Below, piece after piece: positions 35,561 through 48,500 of a stretch of 64,000 nucleotides of DNA. The DNA is from Diadema setosum. Its lineage: Eukaryota > Echinodermata > Echinoidea > Diadematoida > Diadematidae. The position numbers were made by a program, and so were the translations under genes. The notes under the pieces were generated by a model. It saw only the letters and a program-made list of their open reading frames with translations, had not been told where the DNA came from and searched no databases. Positions within the stretch are counted from its first letter, which is position 1, and every line of letters starts with the position of its first letter. The stretch lies in assembly GCF_964275005.1 (NCBI RefSeq), contig NC_092697.1:18440638-18504637 (forward strand). The letters are read 5' to 3'.

Positions 35561-36384
35561 TAGATATATAATATATATATATATATATACACCTATACAT
35601 ACAAACATATATACGTGTATGTGCATATAAACATATATCTGTTCATTCATTTACGGACACATGCAACCATTCAAAGTAACTTGAGTTAAGCAAATAACAG
35701 GACAAGAATGACAAGAATTTCTAAAGTTCATGTGTGTATGGCAAGTTGAGTAAAAAGTTTATCACTTCCTATCATATGTGAATGCAGGTTTGTACACTTT
35801 CTACACCCATTTATATACAATATATCACACTATATCACCATCATAGAGCTAGTTTACACATTAACAAATATAAAATGTCCATTTTGTTTGGGATGCAACT
35901 GTGTGGGTGATAAATATTGAAAACATTAGCACCAGCATATGAAAAAAAAAAAAAAAAGTATTCAATGCGTATACATACTGACAGAATATCACTTTATAGT
36001 TATACCAGTATATACAATATACAATTTCAAATTTATCACCTCACTTGATCTTACACACATAACTACTGGCTGGATTTCATGACATCGTTAAATTTGCATT
36101 AATATCACAATTGTTGTATAAATGACAATACATACATTTGTGTAGAACTCAAACATGGAACCCATTTCCGGAAGTTGTTTAAATTTTCCAAACTTATTAA
36201 AAAAAAAAAAATACAACTGTAATATGCCAGTAGGATTTGTTGAAGAGGTAAGTGTTTCCTATTGTGCTAAAGAAAGAAAAAGATCATCAATGACCAAGAA
36301 ATCTTCCCACAGCAGTACACATGCATTTCAGTTAGCTGTGAGAGTATTCTGAATATCATGATAAATCAAACATATTCCACTTAA

Positions 36385-36628
36385 TACTGCATACGCCAAA
36401 TATTTTGTGAGGTTTTTATTCTCGTGAATTTCGCGAGTCAGGTGCTATTCGCGAAATTAAAGACACGCGAAAATATCAACTCTGATCCCGATGTGAATGT
36501 GATGTACACCTGTACACTTCTCTGTTCAGTACAGGACTCCACAACTGCGAATTTAACCACTTGCAAAATCGTTGGGAATTCCCAATTCGCGAAAATTTAG
36601 ACTCGTGAAATATATGGCGTATACCATA
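36385..36628 (+). repeat. GCGCCATATATTT-ended MITE, copy 1
   Basis: 244 bp with ends TACTGCATACGCCAAATATT and (complement of the right end) TATGGTATACGCCATATATT. The interior GAATGTGATGTACA and TTAACCACTTGCAAAAT blocks are shared with the copies at 48027-48277 (same strand) and 59698-59942 (opposite strand). Confidence 0.75.
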
Positions 36629-37424
36629 CTTTTTTTTCTCTCACTTTGAGAGGCATACCATCCCATCAAAGTGAATAACTCGTTTTTCTTGATACCAAGT
36701 TTGATCTAACCAGAGCCCTTACTAAGCAAGATATTAAGTGACAAAAGTGTTTTTATAAAATGTGGGGCATTACCACATGAAAAAACGACCATCTTGTGTT
36801 ATCCCTAATTACCAAATACTGTGTCCAGACAGGTTGTTTCATGTATTCACTCCTGTATACCACCTGCCGGGCTTTAAACCTAATCCTTATCATTCTGGAG
36901 TTGATTTGTCAAAGCGTTTTTGAAAAAAAAAAAAAAAAAAGAAGCTTATTGGAAATACAAAATACGAAAGGGATAACTCATAGAAAGTTGAGTGCAGAAC
37001 ATTTACTCCACACAGTACTATAAAAATGGAAATTGTTGCATTGTGGAAATTGTAGCTCATTTCATGTGATGTGAAACTAGTGCGAAAATAACAGCACATA
37101 AATTTTACTGCTTGTCATATGTAGTAGTAGATCATATTTTGATTCTGTGGAATTTAAATACAGCGAAACTCATCTTACCCAGCCGAGCACGAAAAATTCT
37201 CATGCCAAAATTTCCACTTTTATAGTGATCAGCGAGGCAGGGATATGACATATGATGGAAAACAAACGAACATTTGGAATGAGAAAGCATGGTTGAATAC
37301 ACACCCATGTTCGGGAATGTGGAGACTCCTTTTCACAAGCGATTTAAGGGATACTATATGACTTACCATAGACTTCACAATGGAGTTCATTCCCACATAT
37401 ATCAAATTGGTCATAATTCAAACA

Positions 37425-37564
37425 GGGGGGCATTTCATGAAGCGTTTTGGTCAGATTTTTTTTGACAAACTGTTACAAGCTACTGAAATCCTTGCATCTG
37501 ATTGGCTGAGAGCAAATTTGTCCGACAACTTTTGTCGGACAAAATGCTTCATGAAATGCCCTCC
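37425..37564. repeat. Short MITE with GGGGGCATTTCATGAAGC ends
   Basis: The left end GGGGGCATTTCATGAAGC and the right end GCTTCATGAAATGCCCTCC are reverse complements, and complementarity continues through TTTTG-TC-GA. The element is about 140 bp. An inner palindrome (TCCGACAA-CTTT-TTGTCGGA) lies near the right end. Confidence 0.7.
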
Positions 37565-40500
37565 AGGTGTCAAAAGGAATCATCATTGTGCAAGTCCCAC
37601 ATCAAATGATGCACAAAAAAGTTACACTGACTGGAAATATCACAGATTTCAAAAATCATGAAATCCATGTCATGGACAAGAATCGAAAACAAGACTTTGC
37701 TTGCATTTGTCCACCTTACTATCTCAGCTCATATGCCGGCTCTTCATACAGCTGTTCAGTCTTTTGATACGCTCAGATCACTCTCATGATTAGATTCACT
37801 GATGTACAAAAAAAAAATACTTCTCACTAAATTGTATCAAAATATAATTTCAGTAACCTGCTACAGACTAATTGATGCAAAAACAGATGAAGAAAAAATA
37901 TATATAAATACGTAAATGCAGCAGGCTTATTCCTACTCTGCTTCACAATTTAATCTGATATACAGCCATTTGTAGAGACACAAAATTCTCTGAATAAGGA
38001 ATGACATGCAGTGCGATTAGCTAGAGAGTTCTATATTCATTCCATTTCATATCATGTGTCGAGTCCATTCCAAGCACTTATCCATAAATACTGTGAAGGA
38101 AAAGTAAGTTGAATTTTGTTCCACCACAAGTTTACAGGTCAATTTCAGTTACTAATGTAGTTCATGTACAACCAAAGTGCTCATGCTAAAATGATTTAAT
38201 TAAAATTGGATAAAATTCTCAAAACTGTTTAACAAAAAGTTACAGACATAAATAAAGACAAACTACAGCGTGAAGAGCCACTATGGCTTTGTAAATTCTC
38301 GGTGATTGCTGCATCTCTGGATTAGAATCAAATGTACAAACAGATAAACAGACATGCTAAAACAAATATGATATAACCCTGTGGTAATACAAAGTATTTG
38401 ATAATACCCTTCAAAACATATACAAGCTCTATCTGGTGTAATACCAGTGACTGAGAGTGCAGGAACTCTATAAATTAGCTTTTTAAACACTTGTTATTTT
38501 ACAGATATTTGCACTGAAGATATAGTCATGAAAAGATAGGAAACCCCAAGTATTCAGGCATATTGGCAATAAGAAAGCTATTAAAAACAAATGACAAAAA
38601 TAAGATCCCACGATGCGCCCATTACAGCATGACATGACAAACATTCCATTGGTGATTTCAATTCAGTTGACTCAAAGGATCCCCACCCTTACAGACACAG
38701 GGGATCAAACACACAAGGAAAAGAAAACATGAATCCAATTGCTCACTAATACAAATCACAATACTGTTGGTATTCATTTTCATTGCAAGTTCATCATGGC
38801 AGCAGTATTCTCTTAAATCACATTAATGTCGAGCACATACACATAGCATCATGACAAGCCAATATGACACCATCACATGTGGTCCACAGACTCCTAAAGC
38901 CTAAATGTAAGACTACATTCACACTGCTCTGCAAACTTTTGTTACAAAGAATTCATTGAGCATGACTCTGAAAAATTGATTTCAAATGCAAAATAGTTCA
39001 TTGAAAATTATTCTTTCAGCACAGACCTCATCCTAATACTGAATTTCACCTATTCATAAAGTACAAATTGACGTGATGCTGATTTCATCTTTCCATTTTT
39101 AGAAATCATTTTCTTGAGTTTGAATGAAATGTATCACAGTTTGAAGTCTACGAGGACATGAAATTGCCTAGAGGGAAGCTCACTCATAATGATATCACAA
39201 ACATGCAAGTAACTCTTTGCAAGAGAGTGTTGCTTCGGCCCCAGTGGAATTCGGTGCGATCAGATGATGCAAAACTGCAGTGTATGCATTCTGTAGTTAA
39301 CTTCCTCCAAAACTTTCAGAAGTTTGAGAACATGATCACACCAATGACAAAACTAAGCATAGTTTGCATGATGCAAAATGACCTGTAGTTTTAGTTTGTT
39401 ATATGCATGCTCCAATCGGGCAAAATCTGTGTGCCCTACTTGAATATAAAATATGCAAAATGCACAACATGCAAAATGATGCGCAAAGTGCAGAATCAAA
39501 AAAAAAAAAAAAAAATGGACCTAATCATGTCAAAAACTACTCAGTTTTCAGCAGTATGTGGCCACACTACACCAAACCAAGGAGGTTGAAGAGATGGAGT
39601 AACAACAGAGTTATTCGCTTTGATCTATGTTCAAAGCAGCCGCTCAAAAATATTTGAAGTATGTGCCAAACAGGATCTGCCGCGCCAATACGAAGACAAT
39701 TGACTCATGTCTCATTGCATAATCACCAGCCACTTTCAAAGGAAGAAATGTCTTTGTGATGGTAATTACTTTTCGCTATCCCTTCTTAATAAAAGGTAGG
39801 TGGTACAGACACGAGGATGCGCGAACAGAAATTGAGCAAAAAATGCTGAAATAAAGCTGAAAATTACTCGACTGGGCATATGCGGGCACTAATCTGATAT
39901 ATCTATCAATAAAGAATTATACTTGAAGATTATTCCATATTACTTTTAATTGGGGAAATTAAGCCAAAAAGTGATAAAACCAGCTTTCCAGGATGGTACA
40001 GTTTTAAACATTTTCACATGATACAGCTCTGATTTACACTTTTGTGCAAATTTCTGGACGGAATTGACTTTTGTTTTACATGCTTTATCATTAAGTGAAA
40101 TTTCATTTCATCTAATAAATGAATAAGCAAAATATGGCCAACATTATGATAACGTTCAAAATAAATCTTCAGATTGCTCAGCAAGACGGCGGCTTGGAAC
40201 ATCGATCATCAAAGGCACAAGTGCACCTGTGGAATTCTTTTGTACATCAATAGAAATCTGACAACTGGTTGAATAATTACAGTCAGTTGGAACTCCATGT
40301 ATAAAACCTCCTTGACCAAACTAAGCGTAGTCTCACAAGTGAGAAACTTCCTGGAATGCATGCAGGAAGTTTTGCTGAAAGTTTCGCTGGTAACTTCTTC
40401 AGAAGTTTTCTGTCATATCACCCAAACTACATGAAGCAAAATACACCTTGCCACTCTGTCATGTATAAGTTTTAAGATGCTCTGGTTTGAATTTCTTTAT

Positions 40501-41671
40501 TTTGGGCACATACGAAAACATGAAATGAAAGTAGGTGAACATGTAACGAGTTGAGGAGGAATATATATTGCTGACTGGTCCCATATAACATTAGTAGGCA
40601 TGAACATCAAGAGACTGCCTATAGAAAAGGGAAAGAGTGGTGTCCCTACCAACCTTAACAGGGGTCCACAGTGCTTGGTTCACATGCCTATCTGACTGCT
40701 TGATGTGTCCCAAGTAGCCCATGTCTTTACAGGCTGCATTTTGATTTATCTACAAAGCATATAATGTTGTGAGTTGCAAATAAAAGTAACTGCACTGTGA
40801 TATGGAACATTACTCAGCACAGTGCTCCCGAAACGTGCATTTGAGAACATTTGTTAGCAGTGAGGTATGCACAGTGCGTGAGTTAATACCCTGCTTCTAT
40901 AGAATGGAGGTCACAGCTTACATAACCACACACAATGCTGAGAAGAGAACAAGGAAATGTGAAACAGACTGTGGGTAGGTCCACTTCACTGCTGGTCCTA
41001 CTGCCTGAGCCTGACAGAAGGTCTTTACAGTCAACTAGGGAGCCAAATCAACCAGGAAATAAAGCCACGCAGCCACTGTTCCGATTCCAGCTCAGCTTAC
41101 ATCTGAAGATTTGAATCATCAGTATTCACTATGAAGCTCTTTTCAGTCTGGTGGATTGGGTCCACTTAACAAAATCAGGAGTGACCTTGGTCTACAGTTA
41201 CAATGGTCAGTCTGGTTATCCCTTACTTGGCTGCTTTTCAATAGTGACCTTTTTATTGTGGAGAAGGACAGTGAGTCTATCCCACAGAGATGCACATGAG
41301 TGTTCTTCTCCATGGGTTATTGACATAACATCCGGAATCTCAGGCATGCATTGTGCATTTATACAGTCTTCCTCTTCACTTATTCAACATACACTACAAA
41401 CATCAGATCCACATACAAGCAAAGTAGTGCACACATTAGCATTAAGAGGGATGCATTAGACAAACTTTGTGCTTCCTTAAAATATAAGAATAATAATACA
41501 CACATAAAAGTGAATGAGGGCAACATGGACAATTTCCTTATGTGTTTGGATATTTTACACTTTAGTGCCTAAAAAGAAAGTATCAAGCCTTTACGCAAAT
41601 GTTTGCTGTATTTGTGAGATGTGCATACATGCAAGTCAACATCTTTCTGTGCCATGACATATTTACCAGAG

Positions 41672-41677
41672 TTTATT
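41672..41677 (-). terminator. Candidate poly(A) signal for RIC1
   Basis: AATAAA on the minus strand (TTTATT on plus), the first such hexamer about 680 nt past the RIC1 stop codon. A TG-rich stretch follows it on the minus strand. Confidence 0.3.
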
Positions 41678-42357
41678 TTGAACCATTCCCTGATCCATCT
41701 CTAACTTTCCTTTTCTTCACTTCTTTGTAACATGCTGTGTTCTCGTTTTTTTTCATTTCCATTTGCTCCATTTTCTAGTGTTTTCTCTTCAGTGCCAATA
41801 CCAGTTCCCGACTCAATCTAATTTTTCTCTTTCCAGGGCTCTCTTACCCAACATATGCTAAGCAAAAGTCGATTCTTGAAGCCTCCTCAAGAAACTTCAA
41901 GCAGCATTTAGGCTCTGTATAAGCAGACAGAACAAGGCAAAGGCAATCCGATTCGTTATCAGGTGCTGTAGGTCAACGCCACCTAACATGAACAAACCAC
42001 CAGACATAACCAACCACCATCGATAAACATTGCACAACATGCACATTTTTAAGATCATCACACTTGCGTTTCCACCTGAATGTTGTATTCAAAAGCATTG
42101 ACCATTCATCAGACGGGAACTCCGTTACCAAGAGAACAGAGACTGTCAGGGCTTGCTTGGGTGAAATCTGAGCGGGGGGCCTGAGCAGTATGAACAGAAA
42201 GTGCTTCCTAAACAGTTCGAGGATGTTTCAAAATTTGGCCGCAGGGTATCTCTCTCTCTGTCCAATTCACACACATCACAGTAGGAACTGCTAAGCTTCA
42301 TCAGAGAGGATTCAGCCGGTGGGTAGCCAGGGGGCGTGGGGCAATCTCCCCCCTGTG

Positions 42358-42598
42358 TCATGAGATGATGCAGGCAGAGTCCTCCTTCTCCTCCTCCCCT
42401 TCCTCCTCAAAGACCTCATCCTCACAGGGCTCGGGCTCGCCCAGGCTCCCCCTGGAGCTGAGTCTCTTGGGCTCGCTGCTTGAGTGTTCCGAGGCGGAGG
42501 AGGACCTAGACCGGCTAGGCGAGGGAGACCGCTCCAAGATGTCTGCCAGGACGCTGGCCTGAGGCTTGATGGCAAGAAGAAGGGGTTTGTAGGCAGGG
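42358..42598 (-). CDS. RIC1: RIC1 terminal coding exon
   Basis: Residues 1056-1135 and stop [23 protein letters not shown] is conserved. A Ser/Arg-rich segment and an acidic tail ([11 protein letters not shown]) follow, and the last four residues are CIIS. Confidence 0.95.
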
Positions 42599-45500
42599 CT
42601 GAAGGAAGCAAACAAAAATAGCCGTTCATCATGATATATTAATTGCTATGGTGTTATACCTATCAGAAGTTTCCCTTTGCAAGCTGTCGTCAATATATTT
42701 TTTGTTTTCATGGCAGTAGTATTCCTATTCCTAGCAGTATTCGCAGTAGTGTCATAGCAAAATTTGCAGTGGCAATAGTTATTAGTATTCAAAATAATAT
42801 TTATAGTATTCATAATTTCGTAATATTTGTAGTATTCACATCAGCAGTAGTAAAAGTAGTAGTAAGTAGGAGTTGTCATCATCATAGATTGTGATATCAA
42901 CAGTGTCAAGTACTAATGTACTTGTACAAATGCTACTTGATAAATTGATATTTTGGGAAAACTGGTTATGATGAGATTGAGTTAAGTTTCCTGCAAGATT
43001 CACAGATTGTGTCAATTAGCAAAATCAATGTTAATCAGTGAAATCAGCATCAATCAGTGAAATATCTCACAAGGGATAAAGTGAGAAATAAGAAAATTGA
43101 ATAAACCATAAAAAATGTCAATAAAATAGCATGTACCTTAAGGTTGGTTAGATAGCAAAATTTGCAAAGAAGATACCAAACACTTTATGCATACATCTAC
43201 AATACAGCATTTGAATTCTTCCTGGCTAGAGATTCCATGATTTCACTCATATTTAGTATGGCTATGTTTTGTAAACAGAGATTTTATATACAACCACTGT
43301 GACACATCTACCAGGGAAACTGATTATTAGAATTAGAGTGGGAGCATTTAAGTGACACTATCCCTCAGTGTCTTTACACAGAAGGTTGCTAAGAAAATGC
43401 AGACTGTGAGTCTCACCAGTCTGTGTCTGCCCAGACTTCCAGGTGGGAAAGTCCCTCTTTCATCCTGGTGACGACATCACTAGGGGCTTCCCCCAGACTG
43501 GCAATGTTGACCACCTGGCTGAGAGCTGACCGATCCCGTAGTATGATGGCTATAAGCAGACCCCACTCCAGGCATGATGACTCTAAGACTATCTTCAACA
43601 TGTACCTACATCAAACACAAAATACATCATATCACTTGGATACTCTCTACAGTTACTGCAAAATTTTGGAAACAATAAACAAATTAACACCCTGTTTCAT
43701 TCACACTGTTTCAATGCCTTAGTGTCAGTACATAAAGTCAACACAGTGTAAATGATGATACAATGTGCTACTCTCACACCAAAAGTCTGATATCCAGAAT
43801 ATCTAACAGCTCTGGGTCTGTCTCGTTACATCTGTCCTGGTTATACTGAGATATGAACCACTCTGAATGGCCACATAAGACATTGCAATAGATCATCAGG
43901 GAGGGATAATACAGGCAACTCCCACATTAAATTGAAGTCCTCAGAACCAGCACTTTTCATTTGTTATATCTAAATTTCATTAAATAGCCGAACAGCAAAA
44001 AGTATACAAAGATCTATAATGTTGATAACTTGGGGATCTGAAGTTTTATTTCCTTCAAGGGAAATTTTGTTAGAGCTGTATTCATTGTAACTGGAGCGCA
44101 TTAGGGTTTGTTGAAAAAAAAAATCCAGGTTATGATTTTATTCATGAAATCACTTATTCACACTCAAGTGAAGATAGCATAAAAGTGACACTTCCAGCAG
44201 TTTGATTATGATTACACTTGGTTATTATAATGGAGGAGAGTAACATTTTTGTTAAAAAGCAGATTGTTTCCAGGTGTCTTCAAAACTTAAGTTTCAGCTG
44301 TCTTATCATAAGCACTGTAACCTTTCAGAGGGCTGTCTACCAGTCTAGGGCAAGTTGACAGAGTCCTGGCTAACCTGAGTTCCCTTTCCGACTGCTTTGG
44401 TCCATTCTGGACAATCTCCCTGAAAAACTGCTCCAGTTCGTCCACAGTCACGTTGTTTGACCAAAAACTGTCCTCCAGATTGTTGTCTCCCTCTCCCAGA
44501 AGGCTGCCCTCAGAGGCCTCTGTAGTGCCAATGCTGGTCTCGTCGGATCCTGAGAATGCAGACAAACATCTGTTAGTGTTGGGCAGATAACTCACACTCA
44601 CGGGGTCTAACAGGTGTCACATAGCACATGGAATGTGAATGAAATGGAAAGGAGACAAGTCTACTGTACAGTGCACATCACATTCAAATCGAACTGAAAG
44701 CAACTTTTGAAAAAAAAAAAAAAATGTATGTGCAGAATGACACACATACTCAGAAAAAAATTTTGCAAAGAAGAAATACATTGTCAATATCTCATGTTTC
44801 CTACTACCCCAATGTATTAAGTTATCATATAGAGTCAAAGGGGCCTGAGCTTTCAATCCAATTAGAATCTTCGTCAGAGGCAAAATCATTTTGCCTGTGA
44901 TGAAGATTCTGCTGGGATCGAAAGCTTAGGCCCCTTTTGACTCCATTTTATTCCACTGGCTCACCACTATTGGATCAGCAGTTTTCAGCAGCTCTTTTTG
45001 CTACATCAAGTTATCACATAGCAAGAAACATGATCTTTACAAAATGAAAGCAAAACTTCCCAATTTTATCACGTGTCAGTGATCTGCAGCATTAAGTGAG
45101 ACATCTCCTTCCTCACTATGACAATGACATATAAAAACTAGTAGAAACAGAGAGCAATTGTTTATTGCCACTTGGTCTAAAATCAGATGGGTCTACTTCC
45201 CAGTTCATCTAACACCACTACAGCTAAACTCATTTGGTCTACTAAAGCTTTCGTCTTATACCCACTTGGTCTAATCCTCACATGGGCTAATACCAAGTTT
45301 GGCTACTTATTGTTTCGTCTAATGACCAGATGATCTAATTGCAGGTTTCTATCCCTGGATTTTTTCCCCATTTTGTCTAATAAACTGTGGGTATTAAATG
45401 AAATGGGCATAGCCTAACTGGAAGTAGTAATGAGGCTAAGTGGCAATTGGACTAAATGTTCATTAGACAAACTGGTTGTAGACAAAGTGGGATTAGACCA

Positions 45501-48500
45501 TGTGGGTTGAGATTAAATAGCTATTACATGAAGTGGGGGTAGACAAAGTGATAGATCACCAGAGCAATCATAGAGGCTGCCCTCAATGTTCAAAATGGGC
45601 ACTGAGCTAAACTAGTTTTCCATTATTGGTAAAAATGACCCAGCACCTTGGCTGCTATGTATAACTCTATAGACACTCACCCTTAGCTGAGGGATGTTTA
45701 AGCATGGCCTCCTCTGTCCTTGTTTCACTGTTTGTACTCTCAGACAGGGTGCTCTGGGTCCGCAACAGCTTGTGGTTTACTACCTGACCACTACTGCTGT
45801 TGCTGCCACTGGCGGCAGCAACGGCAGTGTTGGGAGGGGTGGTAGCTCTGGTCTGGGTGTTTCCACGACCCATTCCACCGTACCCAACGGAAGGAAATAG
45901 GTTGTCTGGGGATGACGGTGACTCAGCCGGTGTGTGGACTCCATTCAGTGGGTTGCCTGATGGTGTAGTGGCTCTGGACACTGAAAGGGGAAAGTGACCA
46001 AGGCATACATGTAGCTATGTATTGAGTGTGTTTATGCAATCTCCCCATAGTGCTGAACAAACTACAATGTACGGTGCACTTATTCAAGAAGCTTGCATGT
46101 GTGATTGCAGAAAATACAATCATATTGATGATAAATGTCCTTTTCCCATAAAATTTCCTCTCAAGCTTCCTTCTTGAAATAATAGATATTTGTTATTTGT
46201 CACAAGTAAATGATATCAATATGAAAGTTTGCAAAAATAATACAATTTTTTTTTTCAATACAAGAAGCCTGACTTTGATTCATTTCATCTTTAATTTTAA
46301 ACTTCTCATTCACTGTGACAACTGAACTGGAAAGAAAGGAATCAGGCATATGACTGCTGTGTATTGAAGACTTACGTAGATAATGATATCAATTAGGGTT
46401 TAAAGGGAAATATCAACCTACCATGTTTACTCCCTGAGGGACTTCCCACTAGGGGTAGAGGCCAGTTGAAGTCTGAGTGTAATCTCTGCAAGGCGTCCAC
46501 AAAGCTGTCCACTCTCGCCACTCTTGTCCTGTTTTTGTTTTCAAGAGATCAATGACATTCATGACATCATTGGACTAGAAGCATCAGGGGCTATCAACAT
46601 TGTTACTTGTTGCTGTGTCACAAACTAGCCACCCATATTTAGCGAGTTTCCAATGTCTGCAAACTATGGAGGAACTGAAATGTCTTAAACTTTGTATTCA
46701 CACATGAAACACTTCAAAAGTCTATGCAGAAACATTTTCTGCTTTTAACTCCATTCATGACATGAGGAATGACTTTCTCCAATAAACCTGGATGACTCAT
46801 TTCCACTTTGCATTCAAGTTTAATCTATTGCCTCAATTTTCTTCAAAATGTACAAAACACAATCTGGCGAAAATCATCTCAATGAAGCGACATTTCATCA
46901 CAAGCCGAAATATCAAAAGCTATAGCAAGATTGTGGTTGCCATGGTTTTGACACAGGTAAATCATAATGCTGATAAAGCTTCCTCCCCTCCCCTCCCTCC
47001 CCTGCCTCCCTATGAAGACTGCTTACCTTTCCCTCACCAACCATGATGTGAGTTTGAAGTCTAGGTAGCCAGCAAACATGCCCAGCTCCCTCAACCTGTA
47101 GGCCGTCAGCAGCTTCTTGGCATGTCTAGACAGGATGAGATCTATGTAGAACTCCTCTGCTGTGGAGTCTGGCAGGCTGTTCTGTCTTGACAAACTCCTA
47201 ATATCACACACACAATCAAAGGGCAACATATATAGCAATGCAAGCAATAACGACGGATGTACCAATGTCCTCATAATGCAACACACCGCGGTCAATAGCA
47301 AAGTTTAAGAGAAATGATGACTCTAATAATAGATATGATGAGAATAATACTGAAAAAAGAGAGAGAGACTGGAAGTGCAAAATCCTCCTTTGAGGATGGA
47401 AAACCAACTAGGCAGAAGGAAGATTACCAGTATTACACATAGTAGGTTGGATGTCTTCCACTGACTGCCTTTAAATATTTTGCATGCACACACAATTATG
47501 TACATAAGTATCCTACACTTCTACCTCTATGACTGTTACACTACTAATCACTAAAACACTGAATGAAACAAATTAAGCAGGTAATTATAAAGCAGATACA
47601 CAACCCCTACATTTGACATCATTGAGGAATTTAGGAATATGTGTCTATTTGATACCATATAACAGTGAAGTATATGACCAGTGAGGAGAGTCTCAATACC
47701 TTTTGTCCCCTGAGCTTGATTCAGCCTGTTTCTCTGACCCCAGGCCAGCCTTGGAGCTGTGACTTGGATGTCTGCCTCGAGTCTTGGGGACATTCCCCGA
47801 CACAGCCGCCATCCCCACCCCAAGGGGGAACATGTGGTGGTTGGCCAGCGGAGGAGGGGTGCGGGCCGAGTCCCCATCCCCAGAACCAATGGCCCGCAGG
47901 AAGCGAAGTAGGTCCCTACACAGAGACCACTCACAGTGTTCTAGGGCTGCATCAAGCAGCTGAGTGGCATGCTGTAGGAATACAGACAAACAGCATCAAA
48001 TTATACACTTATTCACCATCTTACATTACTGTAGTGCATACGCCAATATTCTGTGATATTCTCATTTTCCTAAATTCTGTGAGTCAAGTAATATTTGCAC
48101 ATTTATAAGCACATAAAAATATTAACTCTACGCCTGACATGAATGTGATGTGCATGCATACATTTCTCTGTGCAGAAGGGTACTCAACAATTGTGAATTT
48201 TACCACTTGCAAAATTGTTGGAAGACCCGATTCGTGAATTAAAGATTGGACTCACTAAATATATGGCGCATACAGTAAGTTATGTATTCACCATCTTACA
48301 TGAAGCTATGTATTCACCATCTTACATCACATTATGTACCGGTATTCCCCATCTTACATCACATTATGTATTCACCATCTTACATCAAGTTATGTATTTA
48401 CCATCTTACATCAAGTTTTACCATCTTATATAAAAAACAAACAAACTTGACTATTCAAATCACAGATTTGATGACATGAAGGGGGAAGGTGGGGGATTGT

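Larger units (their letters stand above)
34002..42357. other. Spacer between the convergent glycosyltransferase and RIC1 genes
   Basis: No coding exon is supported; all open frames are short and without domain signal. Part of the right side should be the RIC1 3' untranslated region, read on the minus strand. Other contents are GT and AC microsatellites (34801-34832, 35003-35042), small palindromes at 35309-35344 and 35484-35560, one copy of the GCGCCATATATTT-ended MITE (36385-36628) and a MITE at 37425-37564. A perfect palindrome AACTTCCTG-N9-CAGGAAGTT lies at about 40346-40372. Confidence 0.55.
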
